Below are positions 33,148 through 42,689 of a stretch of 64,000 nt of DNA, one piece after another (the first letter of the stretch is position 1; every line of letters begins with the position of its first letter). The stretch is from contig NZ_FPJZ01000009.1 of NCBI RefSeq assembly GCF_900119485.1, positions 39,383 through 103,382 on the forward strand, written 5' to 3'. The notes below the pieces were generated by a model. It saw only the letters and a program-made list of their open reading frames with translations. It did not search any database and was not told the DNA's origin. Made by a program: the position numbers and the translations under genes. The DNA is from Thermoactinomyces sp. DSM 45891. Its GTDB lineage: Bacteria > Bacillota > Bacilli > Thermoactinomycetales > Thermoactinomycetaceae.

Positions 33148-34590
33148 TTATTCTCTACTTAGATCACACTCTGTCAGTGGAACAACTTTGGTGCGTTTCA
33201 CCATTTTGTACCCCAACCAAACGATCAAGAATAGAGGTAACCCAATATAAGAAGCTGCTACTCCATACCAATCAATCTTATCTTCTAAAAAGGCTTGATA
33301 GTTCTGGCCAAAGATTACGATGGTACATAGGATAAACGCAAATAGAGAGCCAAAAGGAAAAAAGCGTGCCCGGTAAGGTAGTTCGCTCAAACTTCTTCCT
33401 TGTGCCTTAAATGCTTTGCGGAAACGGTAATGGCTAAACGCAATGCCAAACCAAGCAATAAAGCCTGATAATCCTGATGCATTTAACAGCCACGTGTATA
33501 CGACACCATCTCCAAACAAAGAGGCAATGAAGGCTAACGCTCCGACAGCCGCTGTAGCAAATAAAGCAGCTACAGGTACTCCATATCGGTTTACTTTTGC
33601 TAGAAAACGAGGAGCTTTCCCCTCTTTTGCAAGGGTGTATAGCATACGGGTAGAGGCGTACATTCCAGAGTTTCCTGCTGATAAGACCGCTGTTAAGATA
33701 ATCGCATTCATAGCTGAAGCAGCAAAAGCTAGCCCTGCATTTTTAAATACCAAAGTAAACGGACTAATCGCTACATTTTCAACTTCGTTACTTAATAAAT
33801 TGGGATCTGTATGTGGAATGAGAACCCCAATAATGGCAATCGCTATCACATAGAATAATAGAATGCGCCAAAAAATACTTTTGACGGCACGTGGGATATT
33901 TTTCTCTGGTTCTTTACTTTCACCAGCTGCTACCCCGATTAACTCAGTCCCTTGGAAGCTAAACCCAGCAACCATAAAGACTCCGACAACAGCTAAAATC
34001 CCCCCATTAAAAGGAGCGTCTCCTGCAGTCAGATTGCTCCACCCCGCAGTATGGCCTTCTAAAATCCCAAAAATCATCGCTAAACCAAGTATGATGAATA
34101 TAATAACAGTAGCCACTTTAATAAACGCAAACCAAAACTCTGATTCTCCAAATCCTTTCACAGACAAAAGATTAAGCCCAATGATTAGACATAGAAAAAG
34201 TCCACTCCAAAGTAATGAAGAACTCTCAGGAAACCAAAATTTCATAATTAAAGAGGCGGCTACTAGTTCAAATGCAAGCGTAATCGCCCAGTTATACCAA
34301 TAGTTCCAGCCTAATGCAAATCCAAAGGCAGGATCTACATAACGAGCTCCATAGGTACTAAATGAACCTGAAACCGGTAGGTAAGAAGCCATCTCTCCCA
34401 GAGCTGTCATTAAGAAGTAAACCATGATGCCTACGATAGTATAAGCAAGCAGTGCCCCACCTGCGCCTGCATTTGCAATCGAAGCCCCACTAGCTATAAA
34501 AAGACCTGTTCCGATTGATCCCCCGATTGCGATCATGGATAGTTGGCGGGCATTTAGCCCTCTGCGTAATTGATTCTCATTGGTTGACAT
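33148..34590 (-). CDS. lysP: APC family amino-acid permease, probably for lysine
   Basis: From ATG 34590 (GGGAGAGG upstream) the 480-residue product starts MSTNENQLRRGLNARQLSM and has the APC signature IGGSIGTGLFIASG, about 12 hydrophobic spans and the segment GTELIGVAAGESKEPEKNIP of the AAT subfamily (LysP, GabP, RocE). Sequence alone leaves the substrate open. The lysine riboswitch in its leader points strongly to lysine uptake. It converges with the CAP gene and has no operon partner. Confidence 0.9.
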   Translation of the reverse strand: MSTNENQLRRGLNARQLSMIAIGGSIGTGLFIASGASIANAGAGGALLAYTIVGIMVYFLMTALGEMASYLPVSGSFSTYGARYVDPAFGFALGWNYWYNWAITLAFELVAASLIMKFWFPESSSLLWSGLFLCLIIGLNLLSVKGFGESEFWFAFIKVATVIIFIILGLAMIFGILEGHTAGWSNLTAGDAPFNGGILAVVGVFMVAGFSFQGTELIGVAAGESKEPEKNIPRAVKSIFWRILLFYVIAIAIIGVLIPHTDPNLLSNEVENVAISPFTLVFKNAGLAFAASAMNAIILTAVLSAGNSGMYASTRMLYTLAKEGKAPRFLAKVNRYGVPVAALFATAAVGALAFIASLFGDGVVYTWLLNASGLSGFIAWFGIAFSHYRFRKAFKAQGRSLSELPYRARFFPFGSLFAFILCTIVIFGQNYQAFLEDKIDWYGVAASYIGLPLFLIVWLGYKMVKRTKVVPLTECDLSRE

Positions 34591-34646
34591 AAAAATAACC
34601 CTCTCCCTGCCATTCGTGTTTATCACGCGAATGCTGGTTTGGGCAT

Positions 34647-34920
34647 AAAAATAACCGCCAACAAATCAGACGGTAGGATTTCTTCTACCCGCACCAACAT
34701 TTCGCGAAGATAGCTCAACACAAACCATATGCGACATGGTTTGTGACAGTCCTGTCCCTATTCGATAACAGTCCCAGCAACACTACATGAGAGTATGTAG
34801 ATTGCTTCGGCGGTTGTGCCTTTCCTAAGTAGTCCTTGATGTTTACTACGACGTAAGTATGTCGAAACTCTCCATCTCATACAAAGTACTCTTCAAAACC
34901 GCGACCTCTACCTCACCTTA
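34647..34920 (-). promoter_or_regulatory. Lysine riboswitch (L box) with terminator, controls the permease
   Basis: On the minus strand the leader shows L-box landmarks in order: GGTGAGGTAGAGGTCGCG, AAGAGTACT, GGAAAGGCACAACCGCCGAAGCAA, TTGCTGGGACTGTT and AGGACTGTC. The expression platform at 34647-34674 is a stem ACCGTC/GGCGGT followed by TATTTTT, just before the permease. Lysine binding should favour termination and thus reduce permease synthesis. Confidence 0.9.
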
Positions 34921-35077
34921 TTTGATGAGGGTTGAAATATATAATCCATTTAGGATACTTGAAGTAATTCTACATGAACACAAAAAAACCTGCAATAACT
35001 ATTTCATGTAGACTTAATTTTGGATATATGTGGCATGCTACGTATAGGTATCTATAACATGAAATTAGGGGATCAAG

Positions 35078-37474
35078 ATGGATAAATCACGGAGAAAGTC
35101 AAACAGACCTAGACGAAAAAAGCGGAAATTGATTTTCATAGCCCTATTAACCGTTGTCCTGTTAATAGCAGGTGGAATTACAGCTGTCATCGTACAAGGA
35201 AAAACATTTGACCTTGATCAATTAGGCAATATCCAAAATAATTCCGCTATCTATGACCTCGATGGAACCAAAGTAGCGGAACTAGGAAATTTCCAACGAG
35301 AAATTGTATCTTTAAACGATATAAAAAAAACAAACCCTCTGCTCCCACAAGCCTTTCTCAAAGTAGAAGATGTCCGATATTATCAGCACAGCGGCATTGA
35401 TTACTATGCATTGGGACGAGCCGTCTATGCTAACCTTATCCAACGCGAAAAAGCCCAAGGAGCCAGCACGATTACAATGCAAGTAGCTGGAAATGTCATC
35501 CTCGAAGATCGCCGGAAAACCTACGCACGCAAGGTCAAAGAAATCGCAACAGCTTGGAACTTGGAACAAAAATATAGCAAAGATCAGATTTTAGAAGCGT
35601 ATTTAAATTATATTTACTTCGGTAATAACGTCAGAGGAATCCAGATGGCTTCTAAAATCTATTTTGGAAAAGATGTAACAAAAGATCGTCTCACGATTCC
35701 AGAGATTGCTTTCTTAGCTGGTTTGCCCAAAGCTCCCGAAGCATACAATCCATATGCCTCCGAGAAGTCTGCGCAAAGGGCAATGGAACGACGAAAAATC
35801 GTATTAAATGAAATGGCTGAGAAAAATGAAATGAATGCGCTCATCACGGAAGAAGAAAAGCAAAAAGCCTTACGCCAGCCCCTCGGAACGGATGAAAAGT
35901 ACCTCGTCCGCTATGGTAAAAAAGATCGCTATCAACCGTACAAACAATTTGTCCTGAAAGAATTGACAGAGCGATATGGCATCATTCCTTCAGATGTAGA
36001 AAGTCGAGGATTTCGAATATACACTGGGATTAACACTCGGGCTCAAGCAGAAACGGACCGTGTTCTCAAACAAGACTCCACATATAAAAAACGTGCCATT
36101 TTAGACGGAGGATCTGCCACAGTTGATCCTCGCACAGGCCTTATTGCTGCAATTGGAGGAGGTCGTCACTACGAAGGTCAAGGCTTTCGAATTAATGGAC
36201 AACTTCCGATTCAACCCGGCTCAGCTATTAAGCCTTTAACCGTTTATGCACCTGCCATCGAAAAATCAGGGGGCGACATTAACGAATACACCATCATTCC
36301 AGATCGTGCTATCACCATTAATGGATACAGTCCTCGTAACTATGATCGCATCTTTAGGGGAGATGTACCGCTATCTGAAGTTGTAAAAAACTCCTTAAAT
36401 GCTGCTACTGTTTGGTTGCTAGATAATAAAGTGGGGGTTGCAAATTCGTTTCAAACCGCTCAAAAACTGGGCCTTCCACTTGAAGAAGCCGACAAGAATA
36501 TCGCCCCCCTTGCCTTAGGTGGGCTTACCAAAGGAATTAGTCCCCTACAACTTGCACAAGCATATACTGCTTTAGCTAACAATGGAGTCGCCATAAAAGC
36601 ACATGCTGTAAGAGAAGTAAGAGTAACTGAAAATGGAGTAGAACAGAGCATTCGCCCTCAATCCGAGCCAGAAAAAAAGAGAGTCTTTACTCCCAAAACC
36701 GCCTACTACATGACCCGTCTCCTAGAGCAGGTAGTGGAGAGCGGAACAGGGCGCTCAGCAAAGCTTGCAGGCGGACGACCAACTGCTGGAAAAACAGGAA
36801 CAACGAATAACAACATTGCCGCTTGGTTTGCAGGCTATACACCCCAATACGTCACCGTTGCAATGGTATACAACACTAGTAAAACACCCTTAGAAAATCG
36901 TGTAGACGATTTAACAGGCGGACATTACGCTACTACCATTTTCAAAGACGTCATGAACAAAGCATTATCAGGGGTTCCCATCGTAGAATTTACCAAACCA
37001 TCCGGGGTCGAGGAACCAACTCCTCCTTATATATTTCAAGCTCCACAGCTTCAGGCAACATACAGCAAGGAATACCAAGCTATACAGGTAAATTGGAGCA
37101 GTCCATCTGACCAAGTTATCTATCAATTACAACGCTCTGAAGATGGAAGTAACTTTAGCACGATCTTCGAGGGAGCAGAAACCAGCTATACCGATCAGAG
37201 TATCCAAATACCCGGCTATAACTTCACGGGTGGTCAATCAAAAACCTACTATTACCGTGTCAACGCGATTGATTCACAGACCGGGGAACAACATACTTCA
37301 TCCCCTGTAAAAGTAGAGATCAAAACGACCCAGATTAGACCACAACAACCAGATCAACGGCCGAAATCATTTCCACCTAGGCAGCCAGATCGATCCCCAT
37401 CTAATCAAGATCGTCCTAACACACAGCCTAATCAAGAAAATCAGCAAAGCCCTTCTGATCGACCGTTTCCATAA
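35078..37474 (+). CDS. Class A penicillin-binding protein (glycosyltransferase-transpeptidase)
   Basis: The 798-residue bifunctional enzyme polymerises and cross-links peptidoglycan. It has a basic cytoplasmic N-terminus and one membrane span (about residues 18-40), a GT51 domain with catalytic E97 in VEDVRYYQHSGID and GASTITMQ, and a transpeptidase domain with S382-A-I-K385, S439-L-N441 and K572-T-G-T575. A fibronectin type III-like domain (about residues 650-745) and a Pro/Gln-rich tail follow. It resembles Bacillus PBP1A/PonA. ATG at 35078 has GGGGATC upstream, and it ends at a bidirectional terminator. Confidence 0.94.
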   Translation: MDKSRRKSNRPRRKKRKLIFIALLTVVLLIAGGITAVIVQGKTFDLDQLGNIQNNSAIYDLDGTKVAELGNFQREIVSLNDIKKTNPLLPQAFLKVEDVRYYQHSGIDYYALGRAVYANLIQREKAQGASTITMQVAGNVILEDRRKTYARKVKEIATAWNLEQKYSKDQILEAYLNYIYFGNNVRGIQMASKIYFGKDVTKDRLTIPEIAFLAGLPKAPEAYNPYASEKSAQRAMERRKIVLNEMAEKNEMNALITEEEKQKALRQPLGTDEKYLVRYGKKDRYQPYKQFVLKELTERYGIIPSDVESRGFRIYTGINTRAQAETDRVLKQDSTYKKRAILDGGSATVDPRTGLIAAIGGGRHYEGQGFRINGQLPIQPGSAIKPLTVYAPAIEKSGGDINEYTIIPDRAITINGYSPRNYDRIFRGDVPLSEVVKNSLNAATVWLLDNKVGVANSFQTAQKLGLPLEEADKNIAPLALGGLTKGISPLQLAQAYTALANNGVAIKAHAVREVRVTENGVEQSIRPQSEPEKKRVFTPKTAYYMTRLLEQVVESGTGRSAKLAGGRPTAGKTGTTNNNIAAWFAGYTPQYVTVAMVYNTSKTPLENRVDDLTGGHYATTIFKDVMNKALSGVPIVEFTKPSGVEEPTPPYIFQAPQLQATYSKEYQAIQVNWSSPSDQVIYQLQRSEDGSNFSTIFEGAETSYTDQSIQIPGYNFTGGQSKTYYYRVNAIDSQTGEQHTSSPVKVEIKTTQIRPQQPDQRPKSFPPRQPDRSPSNQDRPNTQPNQENQQSPSDRPFP

Positions 37475-37481
37475 CACAAAT

Positions 37482-37522
37482 AAAATGAGAAACTAGTTTA
37501 GACAAACTAGTTTCTCATTTTA
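37482..37522. terminator. Bidirectional terminator
   Basis: AAAATGAGAAACTAGTTT and AAACTAGTTTCTCATTTT are complementary arms around a short loop, between two converging genes. Confidence 0.85.
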
Positions 37523-37548
37523 TTTACAAGAAGAGAGTATCTAAAAAC

Positions 37549-38091
37549 TTACAAAACTTTACTAGCAGAAACCGCTTTCGTAAAAGTAACCAATTCCATA
37601 ATCACACCACGGAAGCGTTGATCTGCTCCATCTGTCAACTGCCCATTTTCTGTTAAGTCAGCTGGGTCAATGACAACTTGTTGAGGCAACCCAAGCCCGA
37701 GTATCCCGCGAATAACCGTACGTACATTATTAAGCGCATTGATACCACCTTTTCCACCCCCGCCTGCTGCAGCAATCGAAACTGGCTTTTGACGAAAATA
37801 AGATGATCCAAGAAAATCAAGAGCATTTTTCAACGCCCCACTCATAGCACTGTGATATTCAGGAGTCAGAATCAAAAATGCCTCCGCTTGACTGGCATAA
37901 TCACGCAACTTTTGGACATTTGGCAGCAAGTCTTCTCCTTCTGCCCCAGAATAAAGAGGAAGAATATCATGCCCTACGTCAAAAAAAGTAACATCTGCCC
38001 CTAGCTCACTGAGATATTTCGCACCAAGATTTGCTACCTTTCTTGTGTTCGATTCAACTCTAGCACTTCCACTTATCACCAAAATTCGCAA
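37549..38091 (-). CDS. NADPH-dependent FMN reductase / azoreductase-like flavoprotein
   Basis: The 180-residue flavodoxin-fold protein has the FMN phosphate loop ISGSARVESNTRKVA, then LTPEYHSAMSGALKNALDFL (the P-E-Y-N/H-x-x-x-S/P-G-x-L-K-N motif) and AAGGGGKGG. It should reduce FMN, quinones, azo dyes or chromate with NAD(P)H; the physiological substrate is unknown. Start TTG 38091 follows AGGAGG by 9 bases. It stands alone between the penicillin-binding protein and the GNAT gene. Confidence 0.9.
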   Translation of the reverse strand: MRILVISGSARVESNTRKVANLGAKYLSELGADVTFFDVGHDILPLYSGAEGEDLLPNVQKLRDYASQAEAFLILTPEYHSAMSGALKNALDFLGSSYFRQKPVSIAAAGGGGKGGINALNNVRTVIRGILGLGLPQQVVIDPADLTENGQLTDGADQRFRGVIMELVTFTKAVSASKVL

Positions 38092-38184
38092 CCGAGATAC
38101 CTCCTGTGCATAAGATTATTTTTTGATACTATCATAGCATGATTCGGCTTCCGGCATGCAAGAAAAAGCAGTAGCCAGAAGCGT

Positions 38185-38667
38185 TCAATAGCTCGTATAA
38201 AGCGAGTTTGGCCGCACATCTCTAGTTTCTAACCTAGACACTAAGAGACCTGGCTCTATCTCCAACCGATCTATTTCCTGAAAGCCAAATTTCTTATAGA
38301 GTTTCATTGCTGGTATGTTATCTGCTCCAGTTTGGACAAGGAATTTTTCCATTCCAGTATAATGGGTAAATAGAAAACTGAGTAACTTTGCCCCAATTCC
38401 TTGACGAAAATGTTGAGGACTTACCACTAGCCGGTAAATATCCACTACATTGCCTTCTAACATGAAACTAATTACTCCAGCTAAATTCCCATCTACCCAA
38501 TACCCAAAAAAAGTCTCTTTGCTGGATTGAATTTTATCTACTGTATCTAGTAGATAAGGAATCTTTGTAGACCCGATAATGTCTGCCTCTACCTGATAAG
38601 CTGGAATTTCGATATCCAATAGTTTTTGGGCCATTTCTGGATCTCGCATGTCTAATTTTTGAATCAT
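38185..38667 (-). CDS. GNAT family N-acetyltransferase
   Basis: The 160-residue product has the GNAT acetyl-CoA site VVDIYRLVVSPQHFRQGIGAK (R/Q-x-x-G-x-G/A) and C-terminal NIPAMKLYKKFGFQEID. It resembles protein- or small-molecule acetyltransferases of bacilli, without a predicted substrate. ATG 38667 follows GAGGGAAATC. It is monocistronic as far as can be seen. Confidence 0.85.
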   Translation of the reverse strand: MIQKLDMRDPEMAQKLLDIEIPAYQVEADIIGSTKIPYLLDTVDKIQSSKETFFGYWVDGNLAGVISFMLEGNVVDIYRLVVSPQHFRQGIGAKLLSFLFTHYTGMEKFLVQTGADNIPAMKLYKKFGFQEIDRLEIEPGLLVSRLETRDVRPNSLYTSY

Positions 38668-39196
38668 TGATTTCCCTCCTCAAACGACTCTTTTTATTGA
38701 TCATCTCCCTGTTTGATCAATTTGCAGTCATAATCTCTATTATCTTCAACCTGTAAAAAGAAAACTTTACAGGCCTCCTATCCAATCCTGACATCTTATC
38801 ATGATCCATCCTTATATCCAATGACACTTGTCCTTTTTCTAAAACACTCAAGAAATGATCTACAAACTCACGATGTCGAACTTATATGAATTTTTAACTA
38901 AAATCCATGCTATTTCAACATATTACTACTCTCGCAATTTAGGTGTTTTATACTAAAAAGATTGAACGAGAACATAAAGGTAGTTATATTAGAGGTATGC
39001 ATGCAGTTTGGAGCATTTTTAAAGGAATTAGCGTCTTAGTCTAACTCCCTTAACATAAAAGAACTTTTTTGTTCTTACTTAAAAAATGATATGATATTAT
39101 GCGTAATTGACTATAACATATCCAAAAGATTATCCATCAACTATACATTGTTTTTTCTCTACATAACTGTATAGCTGGTGAAAAGGTGGATTTTGA
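38668..39196. other. Intergenic region upstream of hemE
   Basis: No gene was seen in these 529 bases. CCTGTAAA/TTTACAGG (38751-38774) and AAGAAC/GTTCTT (near 39060-39076) are small hairpins. TTGTTC and TATGAT (39069-39095, spacing 15) are a weak candidate promoter for the hem operon. The rest is AT-rich DNA without recognisable content. Confidence 0.4.
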
Positions 39197-40228
39197 ATGA
39201 GTAAACCATTTAATGATGCATTTTTGAAAGCTTGTCGAAAAGAACAAACTCCGCATGTTCCAGTGTGGTATATGCGCCAAGCAGGTAGATACCAGCCTGA
39301 ATACCGTGAGATTCGAAAGAAATATACTTTCTTCGAGATGAGTGAGATTCCAGAAGTTTGTGCAGAAGTAACACGTCTTCCTGTCGAACAGCTAGGAGTA
39401 GACGCAGCTATTTTATTTGCGGATATTATGACTCCTTTGCAACATATTGGCGTAAATGTCGAGATCCGCTCCGGCATCGGGCCTGTCATTGACAACCCGA
39501 TCCGTTCTGAAAAAGATGTAGAACGGTTGACGGAAATTGATCCAGAGACACATGTGGCAACCACTTTGGAAGCCATTCGTATCTTAAATCAACAATTGTC
39601 GGTACCTTTGATCGGCTTTGCAGGTGCTCCTTTTACATTAGCAAGCTATATGATTGAAGGAGGCCCATCCAAAAATTATCATAAAACCAAAGCCTTTATG
39701 TATGCCGAGCCTGTTGCATGGAAAGCCTTGATGGAGAAGCTTGGTGCGATGACAATCTCCTACTTGAAAGCTCAAGTAAAAGCTGGTGCACATGCTATTC
39801 AGGTATTTGACTCATGGGTTGGTGCACTTAATGAACAAGATTATCAGCTATATGTGGCACCCATTATGCACAAAATCTTCAAAGCTCTAAAGGAAACGAG
39901 TGTACCAACCATCTACTTTGGAATTGGCACAGGGCACCTTCTTACCGAATGGAACAAACTCCCTGTGGATGTACTCGGACTAGACTGGCGCACATCGATT
40001 CAGCAAGCAAGGGCGAAGGGCATCGAAAAGGCCCTACAAGGAAATCTAGATCCTTCCTTGCTCCTCGGACCCTGGGAAGTCATTCAGGAACGGGCGAAGG
40101 CTATTTTGGATCAAGGAATGGAACAACCTGGTTATATCTTTAATCTAGGACACGGAATTTTCCCAGACGTGCCTGTGGAAAACCTACGAAAACTAACTGC
40201 TTTTATCCATGAATATACAAAGAGGTAA
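39197..40228 (+). CDS. hemE: Uroporphyrinogen decarboxylase
   Basis: The enzyme removes four carboxyl groups from uroporphyrinogen III to give coproporphyrinogen III. The 343 residues include the N-terminal signature PVWYMRQAGRYQPEYREIR, FADIMTPLQ with the catalytic Asp, GFAGAPFTLASYMIEGG and a C-terminal FNLGHGIFPDVP. Length is typical. AAAGGTGG precedes ATG 39197. It is the first gene of a hemE-hemH-hemY operon, with 6 bp to hemH. Confidence 0.97.
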   Translation: MSKPFNDAFLKACRKEQTPHVPVWYMRQAGRYQPEYREIRKKYTFFEMSEIPEVCAEVTRLPVEQLGVDAAILFADIMTPLQHIGVNVEIRSGIGPVIDNPIRSEKDVERLTEIDPETHVATTLEAIRILNQQLSVPLIGFAGAPFTLASYMIEGGPSKNYHKTKAFMYAEPVAWKALMEKLGAMTISYLKAQVKAGAHAIQVFDSWVGALNEQDYQLYVAPIMHKIFKALKETSVPTIYFGIGTGHLLTEWNKLPVDVLGLDWRTSIQQARAKGIEKALQGNLDPSLLLGPWEVIQERAKAILDQGMEQPGYIFNLGHGIFPDVPVENLRKLTAFIHEYTKR

Positions 40229-40234
40229 TCGATT

Positions 40235-41200
40235 ATGGCAAACACCACAATTGGATTATTAGTAATGGCTTATGGTACTCCTCGAAGTCCTGAGGAGATC
40301 GAACCCTATTACACGCATATCCGCCGCGGGCATACACCTCCGCCAGATCTTTTAGAGGATCTAACGCATCGCTATGAGATGATTGGTGGGGTTTCTCCCC
40401 TTGCCCGAATTACAGAAGAACAAGCATATGCCTTAGAAAAGTCTCTAAACGCAAGAAATAGTGAGAAAACATTTAAAGTATATCTCGGCTTAAAACATAC
40501 CACTCCTTTTATCGAAGATGCTGTACAACAAATGCACGCAGATGGAATTAAAGAAGCGGTAAGTATCGTACTGGCACCACACTATTCTACCTTTAGTGTG
40601 AAATCTTACAATAAACGAGCCCAAGAAGAAGCAGTAAAACTAGGTGGACTTGCCATTTATTCTGTAGATGAGTGGCATACAGAGCCCAAGTTTATTTCCT
40701 ATTGGGTTTCCCAGTTACAAAAAACATTCTCTTCTATTCCAACAGATCAGCAAAAGAAAACCATTGTCATTTTCTCGGCCCATAGTTTACCTGAGAAAAT
40801 TCTTCAAGTCGGAGATCCCTATCCAGCTCAACTAGAGCAGACTGCTGAACTAATCGCCGAAGCATCCAACATTCCGCACTATGCTATCGGCTGGCAAAGT
40901 GCGGGCAACACACGTGATCCTTGGATTGGCCCTGATGTGCAGGATCTGACTAGAGAATTACATGACAAACATGGATATACTTCCTTCGTGTATTGTCCAG
41001 TTGGATTTGTATCGGATCACCTAGAAGTTTTATATGATAACGACTATGAGTGTAAAGTCGTAACGGACGAAATTGGAGCAAACTACTATCGTCCAGAGAT
41101 GCCCAATACAGAACCTACATTCATCGATGGCTTAGCGGATGTCATAGAAAAGCGTTTATCCGTCGAGAAAGGGACTAACTATGAACTCAGCTCCCTCTAA
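40235..41200 (+). CDS. hemH: Coproporphyrin ferrochelatase
   Basis: The 321-residue product inserts iron into coproporphyrin III in the Gram-positive haem route (CpfC). It shows LLVMAYGTPRSPEEIEPYYTHIRRGH, LGLKHTTPFIEDAV, the metal-site FSAHSLPEKI with conserved His, and the C-terminal CPVGFVSDHLEVLYDND with conserved Glu. Its 3' end overlaps hemY by 20 bp, indicating translational coupling. Family and length fit B. subtilis HemH. Confidence 0.96.
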   Translation: MANTTIGLLVMAYGTPRSPEEIEPYYTHIRRGHTPPPDLLEDLTHRYEMIGGVSPLARITEEQAYALEKSLNARNSEKTFKVYLGLKHTTPFIEDAVQQMHADGIKEAVSIVLAPHYSTFSVKSYNKRAQEEAVKLGGLAIYSVDEWHTEPKFISYWVSQLQKTFSSIPTDQQKKTIVIFSAHSLPEKILQVGDPYPAQLEQTAELIAEASNIPHYAIGWQSAGNTRDPWIGPDVQDLTRELHDKHGYTSFVYCPVGFVSDHLEVLYDNDYECKVVTDEIGANYYRPEMPNTEPTFIDGLADVIEKRLSVEKGTNYELSSL

Positions 41201-42614
41201 AAATATCGTCATCGTAGGCGGTGGTATCACAGGACTTTCGACAGCGTTTTACCTACAGAACGAGCTCCGAGCAAAAGATCTTCCTTGGACGATTACTTTG
41301 CTAGAATCAAATCAACAACTTGGTGGTAAAATCCAGACTATTGTTCGAGATGGCTATATCATGGAGAGAGGACCTGATTCGTTTCTATCACGGAAGCCAA
41401 GTGCAACGCAGTTAGTTCGCGATGTAGGACTCGAAAGCGACCTAGTACGAAATGAAGTAGGACAAGCCTATATTCTTCGGCATGGCCAGCTCCTTCCCAT
41501 TCCTGAAGGGGCAGTAATGGGGGTACCTACAGAAATAAAGCCGTTTGTTACTACAGCTCTCTTATCTCCCATCGGAAAAATGAGAGCCGCCGCTGACCTA
41601 TTACTCCCTGCATCCAAGATACTAGAAGAGGAAGATCAGTCCGTAGGAACGTTTTTCCGACAACGTTTGGGAAATGAAGTTGTAGAAAACATCATCGAAC
41701 CCCTTCTCTCTGGGGTCTATGCAGGCAATATTGATCAAATGAGTCTCATGACAACTTTTCCTCAATTTGCTCAGATGGGAAGAGAACATCGCAGTTTGAT
41801 TCTCGGTATGAAATCCTCACGTCCAAAGAAGCAGGCACACCAGAAACCTGTAGGAATTTTTCAAACGTTAAAATCGGGACTCTCCTCTCTAGTAAATGCG
41901 TTGGAAGAACAGTTAACAGAAGTAACCGTAAAAAAGGGAATCTCTGTAGAAAAAATTGTGCGAGATCGAAATCAATATACATTGTCCCTTCAAAATGGTG
42001 AACGACTGACAGCGGATAGTGTCATCCTAACTACACCACATGGACTCACCCGCAAAATTTTAGGAAATCCTGACTTTTTAAAGCCTCTCCACGATCGACC
42101 CACCTCTGTGGCTACAGCTATTTTGGCATATCCACAAGAAGCAATCACATTGGATAAAGAGGGGACAGGGTTCTTAGTTCCACGCAGTGAAGAAGAATAC
42201 TCGATCACCGCTTGCACATGGACGAATAAGAAGTGGCCTCATACTGCTCCACCAGGTAAAACCCTGCTACGTTGCTATGTAGGACGTGCAAACGAAGAAG
42301 AAATCGTCGATCTGGATGATTCAGAGATCGTGGATGCCGTTATTCAAGATATCAAAAAGTTATCTAACATTACAGGTGAACCAGAATTTAGTTATGTGAC
42401 ACGTTGGAGAAGAGCGATGCCACAGTTTGTGCCTGGACATAAAATGTGGTATTCCAATGTACAGAAGCAAATCCGTACTCAATATCCCGGCCTATTTCTC
42501 GCGGGCTCATCCTATGCTGGCTCAGGGATTCCTGATTGTATCGATCAAGGAAAAAATACCGTCACAGACGTAATCGATTACGTATCATCCATATCTTTAT
42601 CCACTGCTTTGTGA
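41181..42614 (+). CDS. hemY: Coproporphyrinogen III oxidase, FAD-dependent (CgoX/HemY)
   Basis: The 477-residue flavoprotein begins with the dinucleotide-binding motif IVIVGGGITGLSTAFYL and has GGKIQTIVRDGYIMERGPDSFLSRKP and the C-terminal FLAGSSYAGSGIPDCIDQGK. In Bacillales this enzyme oxidises coproporphyrinogen III to coproporphyrin III ahead of ferrochelatase. It is the last gene of the operon and is followed by two strong hairpins. Length is close to the B. subtilis enzyme. Confidence 0.95.
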   Translation: MNSAPSKNIVIVGGGITGLSTAFYLQNELRAKDLPWTITLLESNQQLGGKIQTIVRDGYIMERGPDSFLSRKPSATQLVRDVGLESDLVRNEVGQAYILRHGQLLPIPEGAVMGVPTEIKPFVTTALLSPIGKMRAAADLLLPASKILEEEDQSVGTFFRQRLGNEVVENIIEPLLSGVYAGNIDQMSLMTTFPQFAQMGREHRSLILGMKSSRPKKQAHQKPVGIFQTLKSGLSSLVNALEEQLTEVTVKKGISVEKIVRDRNQYTLSLQNGERLTADSVILTTPHGLTRKILGNPDFLKPLHDRPTSVATAILAYPQEAITLDKEGTGFLVPRSEEEYSITACTWTNKKWPHTAPPGKTLLRCYVGRANEEEIVDLDDSEIVDAVIQDIKKLSNITGEPEFSYVTRWRRAMPQFVPGHKMWYSNVQKQIRTQYPGLFLAGSSYAGSGIPDCIDQGKNTVTDVIDYVSSISLSTAL

Positions 42615-42685
42615 TAGCCATCACAAAGCAGTCAAGGCATAAGAAAAAGCATTTATATCTCTTTATCGAGATACAAATGCTTTTT
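42604..42685. terminator. Double hairpin terminator between hemY and the converging proteinase gene
   Basis: CTGCTTTGTGAT/ATCACAAAGCAG (42604-42631) overlaps the end of hemY; AAAAAGCATTTATATCTC with its near-complement (42643-42685) follows and ends in a T-run. Both orientations would terminate. Confidence 0.85.
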
Positions 42686-42689
42686 GATT

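Noticed and set aside
34647..34920. Permease leader as a T-box
   Set aside because: The order of conserved blocks (AGAGGTCGCG, CCGCCGAAGCAA, GGACTGTT) matches the lysine riboswitch, and no T-box anticodon-matching sequence is present.
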